A model generated the notes under the pieces. It saw nothing but the letters and a program-made list of their open reading frames with translations. It made no database searches and was not told the DNA's origin. A program made the translations under genes and the position numbers. DNA of 15,596 bases, taken from the NCBI GenBank assembly GCA_023391185.1, contig JAEWBI010000048.1, positions 1 to 15,596 of the forward strand, read 5' to 3'. Source of the DNA: Bacillota bacterium. GTDB lineage: Bacteria > Bacillota_I > Bacilli_A > RF39 > UBA660. Shown here one piece after another: positions 7,687-13,663 of the stretch; the first letter of the stretch is position 1; each line of letters starts with the position of its first letter.

Positions 7687-7962
7687 TTGAAAAAAAATAT
7701 TAAAGAATACGCAAGTATTTTTGATGTATTATCAAATGAAGTAAGATTATGCATTTTAGTTAACTTATGCAGAAATCACGAAAAGAATGTTGGTAGTCTT
7801 CAATCCTGTGCAAAGGTATCTCAATCAGTAGTTTCACAGCAGTTAGCAAAATTAAAGATAATGGGTATTATTACTTCTACTAAAGTAGGTAACGAAGTTT
7901 TCTATTCAATAGTAAATAAAGAAATAATAGACATTATTAAAAATTTAAAAATAGGTGAATAG
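7687..7962 (+). CDS. ArsR/SmtB-family transcriptional regulator
   Basis: A 91-residue winged-helix repressor. I prefer the TTG at 7687: the GTG at 7678 has only two bases between it and AGGAG (7671-7675), while TTG has eleven; the longer form would add three residues. The ArsR fold is visible: FDVLSNEVRLCILVNL, the recognition helix SQSVVSQQLAKLK, and the wing GIITSTKVGNEVFYSI. The classic ELCVCDL metal-site motif is absent. Instead three cysteines occur at 22, 28 and 41, in or near helices, as in redox- or persulfide-sensing members such as SqrR/BigR; the ligand here is unknown. It lies between the reductase and the ferredoxin genes, with a 2-base gap to the latter, and probably controls the whole cassette. 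Confidence 0.9.
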   Translation: MKKNIKEYASIFDVLSNEVRLCILVNLCRNHEKNVGSLQSCAKVSQSVVSQQLAKLKIMGIITSTKVGNEVFYSIVNKEIIDIIKNLKIGE

Positions 7963-7964
7963 CA

Positions 7965-8150
7965 TTGAATGTAGTTATAATTGAAGAAAAATGTCCAAAA
8001 AACCATAAATGTCCAGCAATAGCAGTTTGTCCAGTAGGAGCAGTTGTCCAAGACAAATTTAATGCTCCAAAAATAAAGGAAGAAATATGTATTAGATGTG
8101 GTAAATGTGTAATGCTTTGCCCAAAGAATGCATTAGTAATTAATAGATAG
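7965..8150 (+). CDS. Small ferredoxin-like iron-sulfur protein
   Basis: A 61-residue protein started by TTG, with AGGTG seven bases upstream inside the end of the arsR gene, so translation is likely coupled. The C-terminal half holds a full 4Fe-4S motif C42-x2-C45-x2-C48-x3-C52-P. The N-terminal motif is unusual: C10-P-K-N-H14-K-C16-P-A-I-A-V-C22-P, with only three cysteines and a His. In standard 2[4Fe-4S] ferredoxins each motif supplies three ligands to one cluster and one to the other, so the first cluster would have Cys10, Cys16, Cys52 and perhaps His14. The same CPxNHxCP pattern occurs, as I recall, in a known family of short ferredoxin-like proteins. It probably shuttles electrons for the neighbouring reductase and thioredoxin; that pairing is inferred from context. 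Confidence 0.87.
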   Translation: MNVVIIEEKCPKNHKCPAIAVCPVGAVVQDKFNAPKIKEEICIRCGKCVMLCPKNALVINR

Positions 8151-8161
8151 GAGAAATAAAA

Positions 8162-8476
8162 ATGATTAAACATGTTGATAGTAAAGACTTTGAGAAGGAA
8201 GTTTTAAATAATACTAAGCCAGTATTAGTTGACTTCTATGCTGACTGGTGTGGTCCGTGTAAGATGGTAGCACCAATATTAGAAAAAATAAGTAATGACC
8301 ATAGTGAATTTGATATAGTAAAAGTTAATGTTGATGATAATCAAGACTTAGCGGTTAAATATGGTGTTATGTCAATTCCAACAATGGCTGTCTTTAAAAA
8401 CGGTCAAGTTGTAAATGGAATGGTAGGTTTTTCTGATGAAAATGCAATTATTAATCTAATTAATAAAGAGAACTAA
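8162..8476 (+). CDS. trxA: Thioredoxin
   Basis: A 104-residue protein of standard thioredoxin length, started by ATG with AGGAG overlapping the stop codon of the ferredoxin gene. It has the canonical active site WCGPC (Cys30, Cys33) after VDFYADWCG, the cis-proline loop SIPT (Pro73) and the FKNGQVV strand near the C-terminus. Thioredoxin reduces disulfides in cytosolic proteins such as ribonucleotide reductase and peroxiredoxins, and is itself recharged by a reductase, most likely the flavoprotein at the start of this operon. It is the last gene of the cassette, since a terminator directly follows. The genome may carry another thioredoxin, so this copy could be specific to the ArsR-controlled response. 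Confidence 0.96.
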   Translation: MIKHVDSKDFEKEVLNNTKPVLVDFYADWCGPCKMVAPILEKISNDHSEFDIVKVNVDDNQDLAVKYGVMSIPTMAVFKNGQVVNGMVGFSDENAIINLINKEN

Positions 8477-8499
8477 ATCACAGTAATGTGATTTTTTTA
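8475..8499 (+). terminator. Rho-independent terminator after trxA
   Basis: AAATCACA and TGTGATTT form an 8-bp stem around GTAA, followed by T residues. It overlaps the trxA stop codon and ends the redox operon. Confidence 0.85.
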
Positions 8500-8548
8500 G
8501 TAAAATTAAATATAAGTTTTTACTTATGTTAACAACAGCGACTAGTTA

Positions 8549-8577
8549 TTGACATTTTTAGATTCATAGGATAATAT
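8549..8577 (+). promoter_or_regulatory. Promoter of the two small envelope-protein genes
   Basis: TTGACA (8549-8554) and TAATAT (8572-8577) are 17 bases apart. A related 12-base element, ATAGGATAATAT (8566-8577) and ATAGGATATTAT (8583-8594), occurs twice across the -10 and start region; it could be a tandem binding site or a chance duplication. Confidence 0.65.
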
Positions 8578-8625
8578 TTAATTATAGGATATTATATACA
8601 ATATAATTAAATAGGAGGTATAAGT

Positions 8626-8937
8626 TTGAAGAAAAAAAATGTTGTTATACTCGTTATTAGTATTGTCGTATTATTGTTACTAGTATTATCAGTAATATAT
8701 ATTTTCTTTATATATGAAAGTGACGAAGATTTGTTAAATAGTCTTGAAGAAAATATTAATATAGTTGATAAAAGTATTAATAGTGATGAAAATGCCGATT
8801 CTGAGCTTTCTTCCGCAATAAGTGATGATATCACAGCTGATCAAAATTCGGTAGATGAATTACAAACAAGCATCGATTCTATACTTGACAGTTTAGATGA
8901 GATTGATGATGCTGAAACAAAATTTTTAATTGAGTAA
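8626..8937 (+). CDS. Small single-pass membrane protein with acidic extracytoplasmic domain, function unknown
   Basis: I do not recognise a family. The 103-residue product starts at TTG with AGGAGG seven bases upstream, a strong ribosome site. Residues 2-5 are lysine-rich, then about 6-29 are a strongly hydrophobic helix (VVILVISIVVLLLLVLSVIY), with no signal peptidase or lipobox site visible, so the protein is probably anchored with its C-terminus outside. The rest is very rich in Asp, Glu, Ser and Asn with a rough heptad of Leu and Ile (SIDSILDSLDEI), suggesting a short acidic coiled coil. The next gene begins 10 bases after its stop and encodes a secreted basic coiled-coil protein. Their opposite charges suggest, but do not show, that they bind each other. 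Confidence 0.7.
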   Translation: MKKKNVVILVISIVVLLLLVLSVIYIFFIYESDEDLLNSLEENINIVDKSINSDENADSELSSAISDDITADQNSVDELQTSIDSILDSLDEIDDAETKFLIE

Positions 8938-8947
8938 GGAGAAAAAA

Positions 8948-9406
8948 ATGAAAAAGATATTATTAGGTATTTTACTTTGCTGTTTATTTATAGCTACTCC
9001 TGTCTTAGCAGATAATCCTTCATCAGATAATTCAGGAAATAATAAAAATATGAATGTTGCTTCAGCAAGTGAAAAAAGGTTAACAATAAGAACTCAAGCA
9101 CAGGAATTAAAACAACTGAGAACTGAATTAAAATCAAAAGTTCAAGAAAAAAGAAACTTAATTGAACAATATCGTAATTTAGAAAACTTAACAGATGAAC
9201 AAAGAGAAGAAGTTAAATCTCTAATAAAATCAATGAAAATTGTACAGGAAAAGTTAGGAAATATTTATCAAAATGCAGTAACAAATATACAAAAATACAA
9301 AAAAGACACATCTACAAACAAGATAGCTGGTTTAGATTTAGTTATAATGTCACAACAAGAAAGAATAGCATTATTAAAAGAAGCAATAGCTGAACTTGAA
9401 AAATAA
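8948..9406 (+). CDS. Secreted coiled-coil protein, function unknown
   Basis: A 152-residue protein. The ATG at 8948 is chosen because AAGGAG lies six bases upstream and the product then starts with a clean signal peptide, MKKILLGILLCCLFIATP, ending VLA before DNPSS (signal peptidase I). The cysteines in the signal lie inside its hydrophobic core, and no lipobox is seen. A Ser/Asn-rich linker (about 22-42) leads to a long, charged helical region (about 45-150) with Leu-rich heptads such as AQELKQLRTELKSKVQEK and a final LLKEAIAELEK. The fragment LTDEQREEVKSL recalls the LTxxQ motif of Spy/CpxP periplasmic chaperones, but that likeness is short. It forms an operon with the preceding membrane protein, and a strong terminator overlaps its stop codon. 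Confidence 0.72.
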   Translation: MKKILLGILLCCLFIATPVLADNPSSDNSGNNKNMNVASASEKRLTIRTQAQELKQLRTELKSKVQEKRNLIEQYRNLENLTDEQREEVKSLIKSMKIVQEKLGNIYQNAVTNIQKYKKDTSTNKIAGLDLVIMSQQERIALLKEAIAELEK

Positions 9407-9430
9407 AAGATCAATCGATCTTTTATTTTC
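9401..9430 (+). terminator. Strong terminator after the secreted coiled-coil gene
   Basis: A perfect 12-bp stem (9401-9412 with 9417-9428) closes an AATC loop. The stem contains GATC on both arms and ends in a T-rich tail. The stop codon lies inside the left arm. Confidence 0.88.
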
Positions 9431-9446
9431 ATAATATCTAATAATT

Positions 9447-9455
9447 TGTTATAAT
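9447..9455 (+). promoter_or_regulatory. Extended -10 promoter of the 518-residue protein gene
   Basis: TG-T-TATAAT at 9447-9455 is an extended -10 element; no good -35 lies at the usual distance. It is 45 bases before the ATG at 9500. Confidence 0.55.
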
Positions 9456-9499
9456 TGTATATGGAATAATAAAATATATAAAATAGAAGAGGTATTAAA

Positions 9500-11056
9500 A
9501 TGAAGAAAATATTTGTCATAATATTAGCAATAATTTCAATAATATTAATTTTATTTTCTTCTTCTAAAAAAGAGGATTTTATAATTGTTTCATATGGTAA
9601 TCAAAATAGTGAAGCATTGGTTAAAAAAATTTATAATTTAAGTAAAGATGAAATATCTAATAAATATAGTGAATATAATTTTTTGAAAATAGACAACATT
9701 TTATATATGAAAAAAATAAGTTATAAAGAACTTAATGATATTATCACTAAAACCAATAAAAATGGTTTTAAATATGGTGTTAGCTTTGATGATAATTTTA
9801 ATAATTTCTTATTAAGTGAGGAAATTAATTCAAATAATGTTATAGATTATAATAAAGGATATCTTGAATTATCTAATATTAATAAAATATTAATTAGTAA
9901 AGGCAAGCTTTTAGCTAGATTACCAAAATATTTATATATCTTTGAAACTGAAAGTAAATATTATGACAATGGTTTTATTGAATTACATAACATTGATGGG
10001 TATAATATTAGAAATACTTCATTAGATATTATTCCTAAAATAATTAATAGTGCTTCCATAACTTTAGAAAAAATGGTTAAAGCAAATGGTAAATATATAT
10101 ATGGCTATACTGCAAACGAAGGTACTGAATTACTTGATTATAATATTCTTAGACATGCAGGCAGCACGTGGAGTTTAATACTTAATTATAAAATGAACCC
10201 TAGTGAAAAATTATCTGATTCCATTAAAAAATCTATTGAATATATAATAGAGAATAATTTAATATATAAAAATAATAATCGGGCTTATGTATTTGAGGAA
10301 GATAGTAGCGAAATCAAATTAGGGGGTAATGCTTTAACATTACTAATGCTTTCTGAGTATATGTCTACTTTCAATAATTATGAATATTTGGATATAGCTA
10401 AGCAAATAGCTAATGGAATAATAAGTTTTCAAAATGATGATGGAAGTTTTATCCATGTACTAAAAAAGAACTTAGCTATTAAAGATGAATATCGTACAGT
10501 TTATTATGATGGTGAAGCCACTTATTCACTGTTGAAATTATATGGAATAACTAAAGAAATATCTTATATCAATTCTGTTGAAAAGAGTTTTGAATATTTT
10601 GTTGATAATAATTATGAAAATTATCATGATCACTGGTTAGCGCATTCATTAGATGAATATTCAAAATACAGGGTAAACAAAGAAATAGTTTCTTTTGCTT
10701 TACTGAATTATACATTTAATAGTGATTATGTTACATCACTAAATTTATTTAATCCTACCGGACTTGAATTATTGACTTCTACATATAGTCTATATAACCG
10801 ATTATCCCAAACAAATAGGGACTTATTTAATGATTTTGATGTAAGTAAACTTATATCAGATATAGAAAACAGAACTCAGTATTTATTAGGACGTTATACA
10901 TATCCTGAAGTTGTTATGTATTTTGAAAATCCAGAACTAGCTTTAAATGCATTTTATAGTAAAGAGGATGACTTTCGTTTAAGAATAGATGATTTACAAC
11001 ATTCGATAGTAGGATTATTATCTTATTATGAGTTATTTCAGAAAAACAATAAATAA
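9500..11056 (+). CDS. Membrane-anchored alpha/alpha-toroid-like protein, putative carbohydrate-active enzyme
   Basis: A 518-residue protein started by ATG seven bases after AGAAGAGG. Residues about 4-20 are a hydrophobic signal anchor without a cysteine lipobox. Residues 25-200 form an unrecognised N-terminal part. From about 185 a helical repeat region carries motifs of six-hairpin or toroid enzymes: YNILRHAGSTWSLI (214-227), LGGNALTLLML (274-284), QNDDGSF (311-317, like a QW-type motif), YYDGEATYSLLKLY (335-348), DHWLAHSLDEY (377-387) and DDLQHSIVGLLSYYE (497-511). Such folds include glycoside hydrolases, polysaccharide lyases and glucuronyl C5-epimerases. Conserved-looking His, Asp and Glu residues in these turns are candidate catalytic sites. 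It probably acts at the cell surface on a polysaccharide; no specific activity can be assigned. It appears to be transcribed alone. Confidence 0.75.
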   Translation: MKKIFVIILAIISIILILFSSSKKEDFIIVSYGNQNSEALVKKIYNLSKDEISNKYSEYNFLKIDNILYMKKISYKELNDIITKTNKNGFKYGVSFDDNFNNFLLSEEINSNNVIDYNKGYLELSNINKILISKGKLLARLPKYLYIFETESKYYDNGFIELHNIDGYNIRNTSLDIIPKIINSASITLEKMVKANGKYIYGYTANEGTELLDYNILRHAGSTWSLILNYKMNPSEKLSDSIKKSIEYIIENNLIYKNNNRAYVFEEDSSEIKLGGNALTLLMLSEYMSTFNNYEYLDIAKQIANGIISFQNDDGSFIHVLKKNLAIKDEYRTVYYDGEATYSLLKLYGITKEISYINSVEKSFEYFVDNNYENYHDHWLAHSLDEYSKYRVNKEIVSFALLNYTFNSDYVTSLNLFNPTGLELLTSTYSLYNRLSQTNRDLFNDFDVSKLISDIENRTQYLLGRYTYPEVVMYFENPELALNAFYSKEDDFRLRIDDLQHSIVGLLSYYELFQKNNK

Positions 11057-11100
11057 ATATTATTTATATAAAAGTAGAAAACTTAATTATTATTTTAAAA

Positions 11101-11125
11101 AAACTTTAAAAAAAGTTTATATTTT
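11101..11125 (+). terminator. Weak terminator candidate after the 518-residue protein gene
   Basis: AAACTTT and AAAGTTT pair around AAAA, followed by a T-rich stretch. Only one G-C pair is present in the stem, so its strength is doubtful. Confidence 0.35.
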
Positions 11126-11133
11126 GATATAAT
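11125..11133 (+). promoter_or_regulatory. Extended -10 promoter of the 11161-12353 gene pair
   Basis: TG-A-TATAAT at 11125-11133 is an extended -10 element 27 bases before the ATG, with no clear -35. Confidence 0.5.
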
Positions 11134-11160
11134 TATTTGTATAAGATAGGAGCGATATAA

Positions 11161-11793
11161 ATGAATAAACCAGGGTTAAGTCCAAAGTTAGATTCTGAAA
11201 AAATATTATATATTGTAATTTTAATCATAATCGCAATTTTTATATTTAATATGAAAGGTGTTTATAGTCTTATAGTTAAAATTAGAACAGGAGAATTATT
11301 TCCAAAAGAAGAAGTTGTTTCTGAACAACCTACAGATAATGATGATGAAGAGGAAGAAGAGCCTGTTGAACAATATGAAGTATTAAAACCTATAGGCAAT
11401 GAAAAAGTTACATGTAAGACAACTGTAAATAGTGCAACCGGGTCAAAAGAAACAAAGGTATATTTATATTATACTGAAGATAAATTAAAAAGTTTGGATG
11501 AGCAAGTAAATTATGAAGGAATAAGTGATGAATACACTAATTATATTTATTCTGAAAGAAAAAAATATGAAAAAAGAAAGTCAGATAATATTAATTTAAA
11601 AGGTTATAGTGTAGTAACAACATTAAGCGGAACATTATCATTAGCTACATCAACAGTAGTAGATTTATCAAAAACAGATTTAACAAAAATAACTATAAGT
11701 GATACTGATGGAATTGGGTTATATGGTGTATACAATCAAGCAATAAATGAAGCAGTAGTACAGTATGCTTCTTTAGGATATGAATGTGAGTGA
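11161..11793 (+). CDS. Single-pass membrane protein with acidic linker, function unknown
   Basis: I do not recognise a named family. The 210-residue product starts at ATG with AGGAG eight bases upstream. Residues about 15-31 are a single membrane helix (ILYIVILIIIAIFIF) and residues about 50-70 a highly acidic linker (DNDDEEEEEP). The rest forms a soluble, probably extracytoplasmic domain from about residue 78 (KVTCKTTV) to the end (YASLGYECE). It has exactly two cysteines, one near the beginning of this domain and one next to the C-terminus, which could close a disulfide. Its content of beta-like stretches (KVYLYYTE, GYSVVTTLSGTL) recalls small lipoprotein-like folds of Bacilli, a weak likeness. 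The next gene follows after 5 bases, so the two are cotranscribed and probably work together. Confidence 0.7.
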   Translation: MNKPGLSPKLDSEKILYIVILIIIAIFIFNMKGVYSLIVKIRTGELFPKEEVVSEQPTDNDDEEEEEPVEQYEVLKPIGNEKVTCKTTVNSATGSKETKVYLYYTEDKLKSLDEQVNYEGISDEYTNYIYSERKKYEKRKSDNINLKGYSVVTTLSGTLSLATSTVVDLSKTDLTKITISDTDGIGLYGVYNQAINEAVVQYASLGYECE

Positions 11794-11798
11794 TATAA

Positions 11799-12353
11799 AT
11801 GGATACTAAACAAGATAATTTAGAAGAAAATTTAACACCAGCTGTAGTGCCTACTTCTCAAGAAAATGTTAAAAATGAAACTCCAAATCAAGAACAATCT
11901 GATTTAAATTATGATTTTAATTTCGCAAATCAAACAACTCAAGTAATACCAACAGAAATTAAACAGCAAGAAAACACTAATACTCAAATTACAGGTGTTG
12001 CAGATCCAGCAATAGGCAAAGTTAATCCTAATCCGGTTATGCCAGATAATATAGTACCAATAGATATTGACACTGCAGCTGGAGCAACTGTTATTAAAGC
12101 ACCTGAAGTACCAGTAGCATCACCAGTTACTCAATCTACTATTAGAACATCTGGGACAGCAACGGAAGAAGAAATAGTAATAGATGCAAGCAAACAAACA
12201 GCTGAAGTATTAGATGAGTTTGCTATAACGATGGATGCAAACGCTGAAAAAATAAGAAATAAAAAGAACAATATTTTTATTGGTGTTGTATTCGGTGTAA
12301 TTATATTATTTATATTACTTTTAAAAGTAATTATAAACATAGTAGGATATTGA
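11799..12353 (+). CDS. Tail-anchored protein with long disordered N-terminus, function unknown
   Basis: A 184-residue protein with no recognised domain. The first 125 residues are rich in Asn, Gln, Thr, Pro and Glu and look disordered, with Pro-Val and Ile-Pro repeats. A short helix-like segment EVLDEFAITMDANAEKIRNK (about 135-154) precedes one C-terminal membrane helix (about 158-181, IFIGVVFGVIILFILLLKVI) and almost no tail. This is the layout of a tail-anchored cytosolic protein. Translation is probably coupled to the gene before it: the ATG is 5 bases past that gene's TGA stop, and the weak GTGAGTGA site overlaps the stop. A strong terminator overlaps its own TGA stop. It may be a membrane scaffold or partner of the preceding protein; this is a guess from layout alone. 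Confidence 0.68.
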   Translation: MDTKQDNLEENLTPAVVPTSQENVKNETPNQEQSDLNYDFNFANQTTQVIPTEIKQQENTNTQITGVADPAIGKVNPNPVMPDNIVPIDIDTAAGATVIKAPEVPVASPVTQSTIRTSGTATEEEIVIDASKQTAEVLDEFAITMDANAEKIRNKKNNIFIGVVFGVIILFILLLKVIINIVGY

Positions 12354-12379
12354 TAAAAGGACTTAGTCCTTTTATTTTT
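12353..12379 (+). terminator. Rho-independent terminator after the tail-anchored protein gene
   Basis: AAAAGGACT and AGTCCTTTT lie within a 10- to 11-bp stem with a very short loop at 12363-12365, followed by a T-rich run. It overlaps the TGA stop codon. Confidence 0.85.
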
Positions 12380-12416
12380 AATAATTTTAATTTAATAATA
12401 AATATATTACAAAACA

Positions 12417-12425
12417 TGTTATAAT
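12417..12425 (+). promoter_or_regulatory. Extended -10 promoter of iscS-ttcA with a long leader
   Basis: TG-T-TATAAT at 12417-12425 predicts a start near 12432 and an untranslated leader of about 110 bases before the ATG at 12541. The exact reverse complement of these nine bases recurs at 12466-12474, so the pair forms an inverted repeat 40 bases apart. Nothing else in the leader, such as a riboswitch or T-box, is recognised. Confidence 0.5.
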
Positions 12426-12540
12426 AATTAGCGATTATTCTTATATATCTCATATTTAAATGTTAATTATAACAAGATATGTTAAGATTAAAAATTTTTA
12501 ATTATTGATAAATACTAATTTTGTTAGGAGGTAAAATAAA

Positions 12541-13662
12541 ATGATATATTTAGATTATGCAGCCAATACACCTGTTGAGGAGGAAGTTATAGATGCTTTT
12601 TATCAAACAACAGTTAAATATTTTGCGAACCCTAATTCGGTTCATAAATTGGGATTAGAAGCCAAAGAATTACTCGATTTATCAACTAATAATATTTCTA
12701 AAAGATTAAACGTTTTACCAGAAGAGATAATCTATACTAGTGGTTCAACTGAGTCAAATAATTTAGCAATTAAAGGTGTTTGCGAAAGATATAAAAATAA
12801 AGGAAAACACATAATTATAAGTTCGTTAGAACATAATTCAATTATAGCTTCAGCTACAAATATGCAAGAATTAGGTTTCGAAATAGATTTACTTCCTGTA
12901 ACTAAAAATGGAATAGTAGATTTAGAAGAACTAAAAAAACTGATTCGTAATGATACTATTTTAGTAAGTGTATGTGCAGTAGATAGTGAACTAGGTATAA
13001 TACAGCCAATTCATGAAATAAAAGACATAGTAAAACAAAATCCTAATTGTTTATTTCATACTGATGCTACCCAAGCGATTGGAAAAATAAACATTGACAT
13101 CAGTGATATGGATTTAGTTACTTTAGCACCTCATAAATTTTATGGTTTAAATGGAATAGGTGCTTTAATAAAAAAGAAAAATGTTAGTCTAAAACCACAA
13201 ATATCTGGAGGAAAAAGCACTACTGTTTATAGAAGTGGAACTCCTGTTTTAGGAAATGTAGTTGCTTTTAGTAAGGCTTTGGATTGTGCTCTAGATAATC
13301 TTGATTTTAGAATTACCTATGTAACTAAACTTAATAAAATTGTCAGAGAAAGATTGTCACAATATCCTTTAGTTTGTATAAATAGTCCAGTAGATTCTAT
13401 TCCTTATACCTTAAATATAAGTGTTAGAGGAATAAAATCCAGCAAATTTGTTGAAGCATTACAGAATTATGATGTATATATATCTGCTAAGACATCTTGT
13501 TGCCCAGAAAATACTCCATCTAAAATGGTTTATGCGGTTAGTAAAGATAAGAGTCTTTCAACAACTTCGCTAAGGATTAGTCTTTCACACTTAACAACGG
13601 AAGACGAATTAGAACAATTTTCTAATATATTTGATATATGTTATAAGGAGTTAGTAAAATAA
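12541..13662 (+). CDS. iscS: Cysteine desulfurase (IscS/NifS family)
   Basis: A 373-residue PLP enzyme, complete, started by ATG nine bases after AGGAGG. It removes sulfur from cysteine to form a protein persulfide. Visible family features are LDYAANTP near the N-terminus, TSGSTESNN (66-74), LEHNS with the ring-stacking His98, HTDATQA with Asp175, the PLP lysine in APHKFYG (Lys199), and GGKSTTVYRSGTP (223-235, Arg231). The active-site loop SAKTSCCPENTPS (315-327) carries two neighbouring cysteines, Cys320 and Cys321, either of which may hold the persulfide. The usual VNNEIG appears as VDSELG (147-152). The gene is one base from ttcA, so it most likely feeds sulfur to tRNA thiolation rather than, or as well as, iron-sulfur assembly; no iscU-like gene is in the window. 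Confidence 0.94.
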   Translation: MIYLDYAANTPVEEEVIDAFYQTTVKYFANPNSVHKLGLEAKELLDLSTNNISKRLNVLPEEIIYTSGSTESNNLAIKGVCERYKNKGKHIIISSLEHNSIIASATNMQELGFEIDLLPVTKNGIVDLEELKKLIRNDTILVSVCAVDSELGIIQPIHEIKDIVKQNPNCLFHTDATQAIGKINIDISDMDLVTLAPHKFYGLNGIGALIKKKNVSLKPQISGGKSTTVYRSGTPVLGNVVAFSKALDCALDNLDFRITYVTKLNKIVRERLSQYPLVCINSPVDSIPYTLNISVRGIKSSKFVEALQNYDVYISAKTSCCPENTPSKMVYAVSKDKSLSTTSLRISLSHLTTEDELEQFSNIFDICYKELVK

Positions 13663-13663
13663 T

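Noticed and set aside
7937..8173. Minus-strand open frame of 78 codons over the ferredoxin gene
   Set aside because: It is opposite a clear ferredoxin with conserved cysteines; its apparent Cys-poor, Phe-rich product is an antisense shadow.
11790..11835. Read-through of TGA as tryptophan (Mycoplasma code 4)
   Set aside because: TGA sits where genes are expected to end, directly before the next start codon at 11799 and inside the terminator stem at 12353; tryptophans in the window are encoded by TGG.
12426..12540. Riboswitch or T-box in the iscS leader
   Set aside because: No conserved T-box sequence, S-box or other known core was seen; only the simple inverted repeat is supported.
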